Positions 1 through 8,202 of a stretch of DNA of 64,000 nt are shown one piece after another (the stretch's first letter is position 1; the number at the start of each line of letters is the position of its first letter). The position numbers and the translations under genes are program-made. The notes beneath the pieces are model-generated. The model saw only the letters and a list, made by a program, of their open reading frames with translations, was not told the DNA's origin and ran no database searches. This DNA is from Mycobacterium lacus (GTDB taxonomy: Bacteria; Actinomycetota; Actinomycetes; Mycobacteriales; Mycobacteriaceae): positions 4,101,952-4,165,951 of the forward strand of contig NZ_AP022581.1 of the NCBI RefSeq assembly GCF_010731535.1. The letters run 5' to 3'.

Positions 1-640
1 TCAGAGCGTCGTCCCGGCTGTGCGCGTACCGCCCCATTGTCAGACTGGCGTCCTTGTGTCCGATCCACGCGATCACCGCAGCGGGCGCGCCGGCTAGGTG
101 CATGGCTGTCGCAGCGGTGTGACTAGCCGCGCACAGCTTGATCGGCCGCAGACCCGCCGACTTGACCGCGTCTCGCCAATACCGCGACGGCACCTGCGGG
201 TGATACGGCTCGCGGGCCTCGTTGCTCGCGACGTACTCCTACGAGCCGCCGTCGCGGCCGAGGGCCAGCCGCTCGGCGGCCTGCCGTTTCTTTGCCGCCT
301 TGAACACGACGACGAGCCGGTCAGGCCTGCTATCTCGCCGCGCCGCAGGCCGCACAGCGCGAGCTCCCAAGCATGCCCGAGCCCGATCGTCAGCGAACGA
401 CGCCAGCAGCATCTTCACCTCGGCCTCGGCGTAGGTGTCGACGCTGCGGCGCTCAAGGCCGGGCTTGCGGTCGTCGCGACACCCACACCCTCGCTGCGCT
501 GCGCCAAGACGCCCGGGAGGGCCGAAAGATCGCGGCCGCCGCCGCCAAAGGCGCAGAAGATCGAGGCGGCCGTCGACGACGCTGTCGGCAAGGGCAAGAT
601 CACGCCCTGCGCGCAAACCGCATTGGATCACCCTGTGCAC
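1..640 (-). pseudogene. Decayed tyrosine integrase, 3' end beyond the window
   Basis: Reading the minus strand, positions 1-190 encode the C-terminal part of a phage-type tyrosine recombinase. It contains SHTAATAMHLAGAP followed by AWIGHKDASLTMGRYAHS with the nucleophilic Tyr. Around 300-375 the box I segment AWELALCGLRRGEIAGL is readable, with its catalytic Arg. At about 390-450 the preceding stretch YAEAEVKMLLASFADDR is in another frame; one extra G near 385 explains the shift. The second catalytic Arg, normally in HAARHT, is Ser here (CAASHT, Ser codon at 122-124). A frameshift plus a lost catalytic residue means it is very probably inactive. The N-terminal part is not recognisable, so the 640 boundary is approximate. 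Confidence 0.75.
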
Positions 641-887
641 TCACGACGCGGGCATGCTCGAAGTCCTCGCCGCCGTTTCCAACGAAACGGCAGTGGCATT
701 GAGCGAGATCGGTATTCGTCCGGATCAAGCCTATCGGCCGAAACGCGTGCTACACCGGATGAGCGCCGGCGCGAGCTCGGCGCGCTCGGAGTAACCGCCG
801 CGCGCTCGGCGCGTCTGCTGGTTTATCTGGCGGTTTTCAGCTCGGCCGGGTCGTCGAATGCGGCGAGTGTTGCGTTGCGGGCTGGTG

Positions 888-1319
888 TCAACCGTGGCCG
901 GCGGCCCATCCCGGCACGAACTCATCGACTCTGTTCTCGTTGAGCATGTAAATCCACGGGCCAGGACCGCGCTCGTCGATGAGCGCCTCCATCCGCGGCC
1001 AATGCCGCACCACTCGCTCAAGCCACTCCCACGTCGACAGGTCGCGCTTACCGCCAATGCAGAACACCCGCAGCCCGTGCTCCCACAGCGCCCGCACCTC
1101 GACAGGCTTGGTCCTCAGCTTCTTGTCGCGGGTAATGACGATGAGCCCACGGCCGGCCACGGCTGGAATCCATTCGGTGTCGAGCGCGCCGCGTGGGCAT
1201 TCCGGGATGAGCGTGTGTCCCGAGTGGATTGTGTCGCTACGCGCCGCGGCCAGCGCGAGGCCGAGGCCGGCCGCGCTCTCGTCGACGTAGAACCGCACGA
1301 GGTGCTCGACGGCGACCAT
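888..1319 (-). CDS. PIN-like (VapC45-type) toxin
   Basis: A 143-residue protein beginning MVAVEHLVRFYVDES. The early acidic residues (YVDES) and the later VITRDKK segment fit the PIN-like fold of the VapC45/Mut7-C-related group, which are presumed RNases. It starts 21 bases after the stop of the DUF433 protein on the same strand, the usual arrangement for this toxin-antitoxin pairing. The role is toxin-like RNA cleavage held in check by the upstream partner. The call rests on fold-like motifs and gene pairing, not on a search. It lies next to a dead integrase, so it may be cargo or an addiction module of that element. Confidence 0.6.
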   Translation of the reverse strand: MVAVEHLVRFYVDESAAGLGLALAAARSDTIHSGHTLIPECPRGALDTEWIPAVAGRGLIVITRDKKLRTKPVEVRALWEHGLRVFCIGGKRDLSTWEWLERVVRHWPRMEALIDERGPGPWIYMLNENRVDEFVPGWAAGHG

Positions 1320-1340
1320 CCTCGGCGGGCCCCCGCTGGT

Positions 1341-2096
1341 CTAGCTCGCCCGCGCTGCGTACGCCTCGGCCGCCCTGAGCTCATAGCGGACGGCCGCCTC
1401 GACGAGCTCGCGCGGCAACTGGTAGAGCTCGGCGATCATTTCAATCGGGTCGCCGGCCACGTAGAGCTCCCGAATGACCTCGGTCGGCACGCCCCGCGTC
1501 GACGGTTCGCCGAACCGCTGTAGCGGATTCACGACGACGTCGCGGATCGCCGGATCGGGTCGCAGGCTCGTCACCTCTTGCCGTTTCGCCCGGCCGCGAC
1601 CGACGTCCTCCCATTCCAGCGACCCGGCGAACTCCTGCGCTGGCGCCGACCAGTCGAGCATCTGCTGGTCGTTGCGCACAACGATCAGGAGCCGTCGATC
1701 GAGGCCGACGGCGTCCTGAACCTTGCGGACGAGCTCGCGGCCCGCGACGTCCACCCACGTCTTGGCCGACGTCAACGGGTAGCGAGTGTTGAGCTCCTCG
1801 CGGAGCTTCTCGACGGCCGGCCGCATCCTGATGAGCGGCACGCCAGCGTCGCGGTATTCGGCCAGGAGCCGGGCCTCGACGAACTCGCCCCACGTCACTA
1901 TCTCCTCGCCGGTGCGCTCGGGTCGGATCACCGGCGGGTAGTCCCGGCCGGCGCGACGGTAGCCGTCGATCCACCGCACTGAGGTGCCGGCTTTGAGGCC
2001 GAGTATGTGGTCGACCTGACCGAACCCGTACACCGGCCGGTTTTGCAGGTCGATTACGTCGGTAGTGCCCACGACCACAATCATGGCAGTAGCCAC
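1341..2096 (-). CDS. DUF433-type antitoxin partner of the PIN-like protein
   Basis: A 251-residue protein. The N-terminal half (residues 8-90, around VYGFGQVDHILGL) resembles a MerR/HTH-like DNA-binding region. The C-terminal 70 residues (VVVNPLQRFGEPSTRGVPT and the following helices with AGDPIEMIAELYQL) match the DUF433 antitoxin helix-turn-helix. The listed start is GTG 2096; ATG 2084 is also possible, and neither has a strong ribosome site. It is upstream of and probably co-transcribed with the PIN-like toxin, and would bind the toxin and autoregulate the promoter. A second activity of the N-terminal half cannot be excluded. Confidence 0.6.
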   Translation of the reverse strand: MATAMIVVVGTTDVIDLQNRPVYGFGQVDHILGLKAGTSVRWIDGYRRAGRDYPPVIRPERTGEEIVTWGEFVEARLLAEYRDAGVPLIRMRPAVEKLREELNTRYPLTSAKTWVDVAGRELVRKVQDAVGLDRRLLIVVRNDQQMLDWSAPAQEFAGSLEWEDVGRGRAKRQEVTSLRPDPAIRDVVVNPLQRFGEPSTRGVPTEVIRELYVAGDPIEMIAELYQLPRELVEAAVRYELRAAEAYAARAS

Positions 2097-2303
2097 CCAC
2101 GGCCACGGCGAACACGCACTTTCGTAACCGCTCCGCGCTCAAGCCGATACGGCCTCGGTGTCACGACGTTGTTACAACTTGCGGCTAACTCCCGGCAATC
2201 CGAGCGAGTCCGCCACCGTCGACCGCGGTCTAATTCCGCAGTTCATCAGCGGAACGGTCGCCGTCGTTGGACCCGCAGGGACTCACTCGGATGCGTCGAA
2301 AAC

Positions 2304-2349
2304 ACTTCCCAAGCTGAGAACGCGGGTTCGATTCCCGTCATCGGCTCCA
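2304..2349 (+). other. tRNA 3'-half fragment, probable attachment-site remnant
   Basis: This stretch reads as the 3' part of a tRNA. It has an anticodon-loop-like CTTCCCAAGCT, a T-arm with a 5-bp stem (2322-2326 with 2334-2338) around the loop TTCGATT, an acceptor strand and an encoded CCA at 2347-2349. From memory it resembles the 3' half of mycobacterial tRNA-Gly(CCC), the attB of phage L5. No D-arm or matching 5' acceptor strand precedes it, so it is not a full tRNA gene. Together with the nearby integrase remnant it is best read as an att core. Confidence 0.5.
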
Positions 2350-2384
2350 GATCTGACCTACGTAACGCCGTCGAAGGCATTCGA

Positions 2385-2480
2385 GTATCAGCGTTCCCGG
2401 CGCTGTTGGATGCCTGCGTGCTCGCTCCCTGTCCGCTTGTCGATTTCCTTCTTCGCCTCGCTGCCGGCACCGGCCGAGCA
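2385..2480 (+). pseudogene. 5' fragment of a PIN-domain gene
   Basis: In this frame about 30 codons read FPALLDACVLAPCPLVDFLL plus LRLAAGTG, typical of the first strand and helix of VapC-like PIN proteins, with the first catalytic Asp in LLDAC. Similarity ends near 2480, exactly where transposase-like coding begins in another frame. No good start codon is visible (GTA at 2385). It is best explained as a PIN gene cut by the transposon. The fragment is short, so this is tentative. Confidence 0.35.
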
Positions 2481-3519
2481 GGTCGATGGGCGCAGCTTGC
2501 GACCGCGCGGCTTCAGCGACGACGCCAGGGCCCTTTTGGAGCACGTGTGGGCGTTGATGGGCATGCCGTGCGGCAAGTACCTGGTGGTCATGGTCGAACT
2601 ATGGCTGCCGCTGCTGACCGCCGCCGGTGATCTTGACAAGCCGTTCGCCACTGAAGCGGTCGTAGCGGAGCTGAAGACAATGAGCGCGGCCACCGTGGAC
2701 CGCTACCTCAAACCCGCCCGGGATGCGATGCGCATCAAGGGCATCTCGACCACCAAACCCTCACCGCTGCTGCGGAATTCGATCTCCATCCGCACCTGCG
2801 CCGATGAGGCGCCCCAGGCCCCGGGAGTGATCGAGGCCGACACCGCGGCGCACTGCGGCCCGACGCTGATCGGTGAGTTCGCCCGCACGCTGACGATGAC
2901 CAATCTGGTGATCGGCTGGACCGAGAACCACTCGATCCGCAACAACGCCGCCACGTGGATCCTCGAGGGCATCGAGGAACTGCAGCAGCGTTTTCCGTTC
3001 CCGATGGCGGTTTTCGATTCGGACCGCGGGTCTGAGTTCATCAATCACGAGATCGCCGACCGGCTGCAGGCCCGCGACATCGCCCAGACCCGCTCGCGGC
3101 CCTACCAGAAGAACGACCAGGCCCATGTGGAGTCGAAGAACAATCATGTGGTGCGCAAACACGCGTTCTACTGCCGCTATGACACCCCCGAAGAGCTGGA
3201 GCTGCTCACCGAGCTGTGGCCGTTGGTGTCGCTGCGGTGCAACTTCTTCACCCCGACGAAAAAGCCGGTCGGCTACACCACCACAACCGACGGTCGCCGC
3301 AAGCGCATCTACGACAGCCCGGCCACCCCGTGGCAGCGCCTACAGGCATCGGGAGTCCTTGATGCACAACAACTCTCGAACGTGGCCGCCCGAATCGAGG
3401 GTATCAACCCCGCCGATCTGACCCGTCAGATCAACACCATCCAAATGCAGCTGCTCGACCTGGCCAAGACCAAAACCGAGGCCCTGTCCGCCGCCCGCCG
3501 CCTCGACCTGCAAGCATGA
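2481..3519 (+). pseudogene. N-terminally truncated DDE transposase (integrase-core)
   Basis: The frame encodes the catalytic part of a retroviral-integrase-type transposase common in mycobacteria. The acidic residues sit in IEADTAAHCG, VFDSDRGSEF and NDQAHVESKNN. An RPYQKNDQ block and a C-terminal IEGINPADLTRQIN segment follow. Related full-length proteins carry roughly 100 more N-terminal residues with a DNA-binding region, and that part is missing here. The open frame formally continues upstream to 2158 but passes through the tRNA fragment and the PIN remnant, so that extension is not real coding. The catalytic core looks intact but the protein is probably inactive. Confidence 0.65.
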
Positions 3520-3569
3520 CAACCGTCAATCAGCCGATTGGCCACCGCGAAGTAGTGCAAGCCCCCCAC

Positions 3570-3628
3570 GCGCTCACCATGCGTGAGGCACCAACCACCG
3601 CTTCGCGCTCACTTTTACGTGAGGCACC
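3570..3628 (+). repeat. Two direct copies of a ~23-bp motif at the transposon right end
   Basis: GCGCTCACCATGCGTGAGGC at 3570-3589 and GCGCTCACTTTTACGTGAGG at 3605-3624 both continue into CACC. Each copy is itself a dyad (CTCAC...GTGAG). They lie just after the transposase stop and are probably transposase-binding sites of the element's right terminus. No matching left end is visible, in agreement with the truncation of the transposase. Confidence 0.5.
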
Positions 3629-3669
3629 TCGTCCAGGAATGCGTGGTCTGGTTCTGGCAACATAGCCGC

Positions 3670-5232
3670 GTGACATTTTTGGCGGCCTCGATGAGGGTCT
3701 CGTCGGCTACCTGCGCATCACGGCATCTGGCACCCCCGCCGGCTGCACTGGACCCGCTCATCGTCGGACTGCTGGCCGCCGCGGTGAGTTTGGGCGGGGC
3801 CGCTCGTCCCTCTTTCTGGTATGACGAGGCCGCGACCATTTCCGCCTCGTACAGCCGTTCCCTTGCCCAGTTATGGCACATGCTGGGCAACGTCGACGCC
3901 GTCCACGGCCTGTACTACGTGCTCATGCACGGCTGGTTCCACGTTTTCGGACCCACGGAGTTTTGGTCCCGAGCGCCAAGCGGTGTGGCTGTCGGCGCAG
4001 CCGCGGCCGGAGTAGTGGTGCTCGGCAAACAGTTTTCGTCTCGGACCGTCGCGGTGGCCTCCGGGATCTTCTGCGCGATCTTGCCTCGCACGACGTGGGC
4101 AGGGATCGAAGCGCGCCCGTATGCCTTGTCGATGATGGCCGCGGTATGGCTGACGGTACTGCTCGTTCGCGCCGCGCACCGCGAAAGCCCTTGGGCCTGG
4201 CTGTCTTACGGGATCGTCCTGGCGATGTCGATACTGCTTGACATATATCTCGTGCTGGTGTTGGTGGCGCACATTGTCTTCATGTGCGCCTTCCGGCGCA
4301 GTCGAACGGTGCTAGTCCAATTCGCCATCACGGCGGTTCTGGCCATTTGCGTCGTGGCGCCGTTCGTGATTGAGGTCGTCGGGCAAGTTCAACAGATCAA
4401 GTGGATAACGCCGATTGGCCGCCGAACGATCGAAGATGTGGCGGTTCAGCAATACTTCGAAAGAAGTCCGCCGTTCGCGGTGTTGTCGGCACTGGTGACG
4501 GCGGTGGCTATTGTCTTGTGGCGCTGTACCTCCGCGAGACTAGGTGAGACGGATCGGCAATTGTTGGCCTTGGCGGTCGCCTGGGTTGTGATACCGACCG
4601 CCTTGATCGTGGTTTGGTCGGCATTGGTTCACCCGATCTACACGCCGCGCTACTTATCCTTCACCGCACCGGCAATGGCACTGGTCCTGGGGGTCTGTGT
4701 CGCCGCGGTGGCCGTCAAGCCATGGGCGGCGGCGGCTCTCATCGGTCTTTTCGCGGTCGGCGCTGCACCGAACTATGTTCTTGCCCAACGCAATCCATAT
4801 GCCAAATACGGGATGGACTACAGCCAAGTGGCCGATCTGATCACCGCCAAGGCCGCACCCGGTGATTGCTTGCTCGTCAACGACACGGTGACGTTCATGC
4901 CTGCCCCGATGCGCCCGCTGATGGCGGCGCGCCCCGATGCGTATCGCAAGCTGGTCGACCTCACCCTGTGGCAACGGGCGACCGACCGCAACGACGTCTT
5001 CGACACCAACCTCATCCCGGAGGTCGTCGCGCAGCCGTTGAGCCACTGCGGCGTCGTCTGGATCATCACCCAAGCCGACGAGTCGCTGCCCGCTCACGAG
5101 CAGGGCCCGGCACTCCCGCCAGGCCCGCGCTACGGGGTCACCCCGGCCTTCGCGGTTCCGCGCGGCCTGGGCTTCCGACTTGTCGAGCGCTGGCAGTTCA
5201 ACCTGGTTCAGGTCATCAAAGCGACGCGGTAA
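3670..5232 (+). CDS. Polytopic GT-C fold glycosyltransferase (GT39/ArnT-like)
   Basis: About 520 residues from GTG 3670; ATG 3691 is an alternative. The protein begins with a hydrophobic segment, followed by the loop FWYDEAATISAS, the acidic first-loop motif of lipid-linked sugar transferases of the GT39/GT-C type. Some nine to eleven hydrophobic segments follow across the first 400 residues, then a soluble extracytoplasmic C-terminal domain of about 130 residues. It presumably transfers a sugar from a polyprenyl phosphate donor to an envelope acceptor; donor and acceptor cannot be told from sequence. Its stop (TAA 5230-5232) directly abuts the stop of the convergent GH16 gene. Confidence 0.65.
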   Translation: MTFLAASMRVSSATCASRHLAPPPAALDPLIVGLLAAAVSLGGAARPSFWYDEAATISASYSRSLAQLWHMLGNVDAVHGLYYVLMHGWFHVFGPTEFWSRAPSGVAVGAAAAGVVVLGKQFSSRTVAVASGIFCAILPRTTWAGIEARPYALSMMAAVWLTVLLVRAAHRESPWAWLSYGIVLAMSILLDIYLVLVLVAHIVFMCAFRRSRTVLVQFAITAVLAICVVAPFVIEVVGQVQQIKWITPIGRRTIEDVAVQQYFERSPPFAVLSALVTAVAIVLWRCTSARLGETDRQLLALAVAWVVIPTALIVVWSALVHPIYTPRYLSFTAPAMALVLGVCVAAVAVKPWAAAALIGLFAVGAAPNYVLAQRNPYAKYGMDYSQVADLITAKAAPGDCLLVNDTVTFMPAPMRPLMAARPDAYRKLVDLTLWQRATDRNDVFDTNLIPEVVAQPLSHCGVVWIITQADESLPAHEQGPALPPGPRYGVTPAFAVPRGLGFRLVERWQFNLVQVIKATR

Positions 5233-6060
5233 TCACCAGATACGGATGTAGTCGACGAGCATGGCCGCCGGGAAGGTGCCCAGTGCGGGATCGCCGGCGC
5301 CAACCCCACCGACCGCAAGGGTAAACATGGGAGTCATCCAGTAGCCGGGATTGTTGAACGGCCACCGCATGTCCTCGGGAGGGTTGCCGGCGACGTGGAT
5401 GGGCTTCGGCGGAACACTGAAGTACGGTGCCCCGTCGCGCGAGAAGGCGAAACCGTCCTCACCCCAATGCATTCGCCAGGTATGCCAACCGCCGTCCACC
5501 AACCCGGGAATCGATTTCCCCTCCCAGGTCTTCCCGTTGGATGCCGCGTGGACCGTGGTCCCCGGGGGCCAGTTGCCGTTGCCGTACCACTCGAAGATGT
5601 CGACCTCGCCGTCTGGGTCCGGGTCCTCGTTGACACCCCAGTACGCGGCCCAGAGGCCGGGGAACAAGCAGTCCAGCTTTATCCGTGCTTCCCAGGTTTG
5701 GTTGATCATGCTTCGAAACCTGCCGCGCAGTTTGCCGGTGTAATACTGGCCCATTTCCTGGGTGGCGCACAGGACGAGATTGGAGTTGCCGTCGAGGAAC
5801 ACGTTTCGGCGATCGTCCCGGTATATCCCCTCGACCGGCGGGTACACGTCGTCCTGCCAGGTCTGCACCGCCCACTTCGCCGGATCGGGAGCTGAGCCCG
5901 CCGGGCCATCAAACTCGTCGGAGAAAATGTAGGGTCCGCTCGGCCCGGCCGCCGGCGCGGCTGGCGGTGACGGGTACGCCCGGGCCTCGGGCACGCGGAT
6001 CGAGGCTGCGGCGGCCAGCATGCCGATCCCCGTGGTCAGCAACATGCTGCGACGATCCAT
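5233..6060 (-). CDS. Secreted GH16 glycoside hydrolase, copy 1
   Basis: 275 residues from ATG 6060. The N-terminus MDRRSMLLTTGIGML is a signal peptide with an Ala-rich cleavage region near residue 25, and a Pro/Ala linker precedes the catalytic domain. The GH16 active site ExDxxE is present as GEVDIFEWYG, and FSDEFDGPAGS and the C-terminal MLVDYIRIW are typical of bacterial beta-1,3-glucanase-like members. It probably hydrolyses beta-glucans outside the cell. It is a paralogue of the protein at 8697-9590, sharing the MDRR leader and much of the catalytic domain. Confidence 0.85.
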   Translation of the reverse strand: MDRRSMLLTTGIGMLAAAASIRVPEARAYPSPPAAPAAGPSGPYIFSDEFDGPAGSAPDPAKWAVQTWQDDVYPPVEGIYRDDRRNVFLDGNSNLVLCATQEMGQYYTGKLRGRFRSMINQTWEARIKLDCLFPGLWAAYWGVNEDPDPDGEVDIFEWYGNGNWPPGTTVHAASNGKTWEGKSIPGLVDGGWHTWRMHWGEDGFAFSRDGAPYFSVPPKPIHVAGNPPEDMRWPFNNPGYWMTPMFTLAVGGVGAGDPALGTFPAAMLVDYIRIW

Positions 6061-6339
6061 CTCCAATACCACCAATCTCTCCAGCCGGGACCCCAGACTC
6101 CGCGATCTCCCCAGGCAACTTTTGCAAACGGTGTTATGAAACCATGCCCCGCAGGGGAGGCGCATCCTCACCCGCCGGTGGGCTTCGCTCGGCGACCGGG
6201 CGGCCACCCGATTCGCGATCGGGCGTCGGCGGGTTCGGCGAGGCACGCATGCCTGCCGAATGCCCGCGAAACCGGCGCCCGCCGTGCTAGAACGATATGC
6301 GCAGGCGCGTGAGCTGACCGAAGGCGAGATATTCAGCTG

Positions 6340-7125
6340 ATGGGCGAAGGCAGCGTGGGCGCCGTTGAGTTCCTTCGCGGGACTGGACGGATTGCCATGG
6401 CGCACAGGGGGTTTACGTCGTTTCGGCTGCCCATGAACAGCATGGGGGCGTTCCACGAGGCGGCCAAGCTCGGGTATCGCTACATCGAGACGGACGTCCG
6501 AGCGACACGTGACGGCGTAGCGGTGATCCTGCACGACCGCAGGCTCGGGCGCGACTCGGGCGTCCCGGGCGCGATTGATCAGTTGGATTGGCGGGATGCC
6601 CGCAACGCGCACCTAGGCGCCGGGGAATCGATCCCGACCCTGGAAGAACTCCTTACCGCACTACCGGACATGCGCGTCAACATCGACATCAAGGCGGCGT
6701 CGGCCATCGAGCCGACCGTCGACGTCGTGGAGCGATTGAACGCGCACAACCGGGTGCTGATCACGTCGTTCTCCGATCGTCGTCGACGGCGTGCGTTGCG
6801 TCTGCTGTCGCGGCCGGTGGCCAGCTCGGCAGGCACGGGCACGCTCCTGGCCGTAATGGCGGCGCGAACGCCCCGCAGCCGGGCGTATGCCTGGCGGGTG
6901 CTGCACGACAGCGACTGCCTCCAGGTGCCGCCACGACTTGGTGGCGTACCGATCATCACCCCGGGATTGGTGCGGTCCCTGCACGCTTCGGGACGGCAGG
7001 TACACGCCTGGACGGTCGACGATCCCGATGTGATGCATGCACTGCTCGACATCGGCGTGGACGGCATCATCACCGATCGCGCGGACCTTCTTCGCGATGT
7101 TCTGATCGCCCGCAACGAGTGGTAG
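6340..7125 (+). CDS. glpQ2: Glycerophosphodiester phosphodiesterase (GlpQ2-like)
   Basis: 261 residues with the GDPD TIM-barrel signature: AHRGF near residue 21, IETDVRATRDG with the metal-binding Glu/Asp, HDRRLGR with the second His, and a C-terminal VHAWTVDDPD block. It hydrolyses glycerophosphodiesters to glycerol-3-phosphate and an alcohol. There is no clear signal peptide, so it is likely cytoplasmic or membrane-associated. It corresponds in context and size to M. tuberculosis GlpQ2 (Rv0317c). It is divergent from the GH16 gene with a 279-bp spacer, in which I see no clear motif. Confidence 0.82.
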   Translation: MGEGSVGAVEFLRGTGRIAMAHRGFTSFRLPMNSMGAFHEAAKLGYRYIETDVRATRDGVAVILHDRRLGRDSGVPGAIDQLDWRDARNAHLGAGESIPTLEELLTALPDMRVNIDIKAASAIEPTVDVVERLNAHNRVLITSFSDRRRRRALRLLSRPVASSAGTGTLLAVMAARTPRSRAYAWRVLHDSDCLQVPPRLGGVPIITPGLVRSLHASGRQVHAWTVDDPDVMHALLDIGVDGIITDRADLLRDVLIARNEW

Positions 7126-7143
7126 CGGCCCTGCTTGGGCCGC
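7125..7143. terminator. Hairpin between convergent genes
   Basis: GCGGCCC-TGCTT-GGGCCGC forms a 7-bp perfect stem with a 5-base loop between two convergent stops. There is no T-run, as is common for mycobacterial terminators. Confidence 0.45.
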
Positions 7144-7147
7144 CCGG

Positions 7148-7837
7148 TCAAAGCGCGTGAATTCCGTTGTAGAGCACCATCAAACCGATCACGATCAGCA
7201 CGGCCGCGAGCAACGCGGCGTGGTGTCGGTCCATCCAGTCTTTAAGCCGTGTCAGCCGATCGTCGAGACGGTCACCGGCGCCCACATAGGCCAACACGGG
7301 AATCGCGACCGAGGACGCCGCGACGACGACGAAATACGCGGCCCATATCCACTTGTCGGCGACACCGAGTCCGCTGGCGCCGATGGCCAATCCGGCCGCG
7401 ACGCAAACGATCAGCACCTCGGGCCTGACCACCGCCAGCACCGCCCCGGTCACCCCGGCACGCACCGGGGTAATGGTGGCAAACGACTGCATCCAGGCCG
7501 GCGACTCGGTATGGCCATGCCGGGTCAGCCAGCGAAAGATGCCGAACACGATGAGCGCCGACCCGAGGACCACCCGTAACCAGGATGCCCAGGCCGGCGG
7601 CGACGTGTGCATGCCGCCGAGCAAGCGGGAGCCCGCCACGAACAGGGCGGTCAGCGCGGCCAGGCTCAGCAGCCAGCCACCGAGGAACGCGAGGCTGGCC
7701 GGCCGAGGCCGCGGCGCGTGCAAGACCAGTACCGCCGGGATGACCGTCAACGGCGAGAGCGCGATGACCAGCGCCAGCGGGGTGAGCCCGGTCAGTTCGG
7801 AGACCCAACTTCCTGTCACGGGCAGCAATCTTCGCAT
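7148..7837 (-). CDS. Sap/GAP-family integral membrane protein
   Basis: About 229 residues from ATG 7837, with six predicted hydrophobic segments, an early TPLALVIALSPLTVIPAVL stretch and GGWLLSLAALTALFV. This pattern is that of the mycobacterial Sap/GAP family (sulfolipid- or glycopeptidolipid-addressing proteins), distantly related to LysE-type exporters. It probably helps move a lipid or other metabolite across the inner membrane; the substrate is unknown. Its position next to glpQ2 recalls the membrane protein Rv0318c. Confidence 0.6.
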   Translation of the reverse strand: MRRLLPVTGSWVSELTGLTPLALVIALSPLTVIPAVLVLHAPRPRPASLAFLGGWLLSLAALTALFVAGSRLLGGMHTSPPAWASWLRVVLGSALIVFGIFRWLTRHGHTESPAWMQSFATITPVRAGVTGAVLAVVRPEVLIVCVAAGLAIGASGLGVADKWIWAAYFVVVAASSVAIPVLAYVGAGDRLDDRLTRLKDWMDRHHAALLAAVLIVIGLMVLYNGIHAL

Positions 7838-7895
7838 TCCGACCGGCCCCGAGACCACACAATGGCGACGGCGGCGCCTCGAAGGTGCGCCGGAG

Positions 7896-8150
7896 TCAGT
7901 CCCGGTACAACTGGACGACTATCGGGTGATCCGAAGCTACCACCGTTCCCGGCGGGGGGTCGATGCTCACCGCGGTCCAGTTCGCCGCCAGCACGACCGC
8001 GCTGTACTTGGGATTCGCCGATAACAGGCTGACGTCGGTGAGGCCCAGCTCTTCCAGCCTGCTTCGAACTGTCGCGCCATCCTGCCCAATTACCTCAGGG
8101 ATAACCACTCGGCAACTCCCCCATAGGATATATGCGCCCACTGCGTTCAT
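7896..8150 (-). CDS. Small PASTA-like domain protein
   Basis: About 84 residues from ATG 8150; an upstream ATG at 8180 is possible. The segment VIPEVIGQDGATVRSRLEEL, then SIDPPPGTVVASDHPIVVQL, has the beta-alpha-beta pattern and PPPGTxV turn of a single PASTA domain. The first residues (AVGAYILWGSCRVV) are mildly hydrophobic. Single PASTA proteins may bind peptidoglycan fragments, but no function is shown here. No good ribosome site is visible. Confidence 0.5.
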   Translation of the reverse strand: MNAVGAYILWGSCRVVIPEVIGQDGATVRSRLEELGLTDVSLLSANPKYSAVVLAANWTAVSIDPPPGTVVASDHPIVVQLYRD

Positions 8151-8202
8151 TTGATGATAGCAATACTTGCGCATGCGCAAGAACAGGCGGCCACCTGCGG
8201 AC

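Noticed and set aside
641..887. Possible small gene or excisionase between the integrase remnant and the toxin gene
   Set aside because: Neither strand gives a recognisable product; the open frames there are short and without a ribosome site.
2261..2349. Complete tRNA gene with a long variable arm
   Set aside because: No D-arm and only partial 5' acceptor pairing; only the 3' half is convincing.
2158..2480. In-frame upstream extension of the transposase
   Set aside because: It translates a tRNA fragment and non-coding sequence; similarity to the transposase only begins near 2481.
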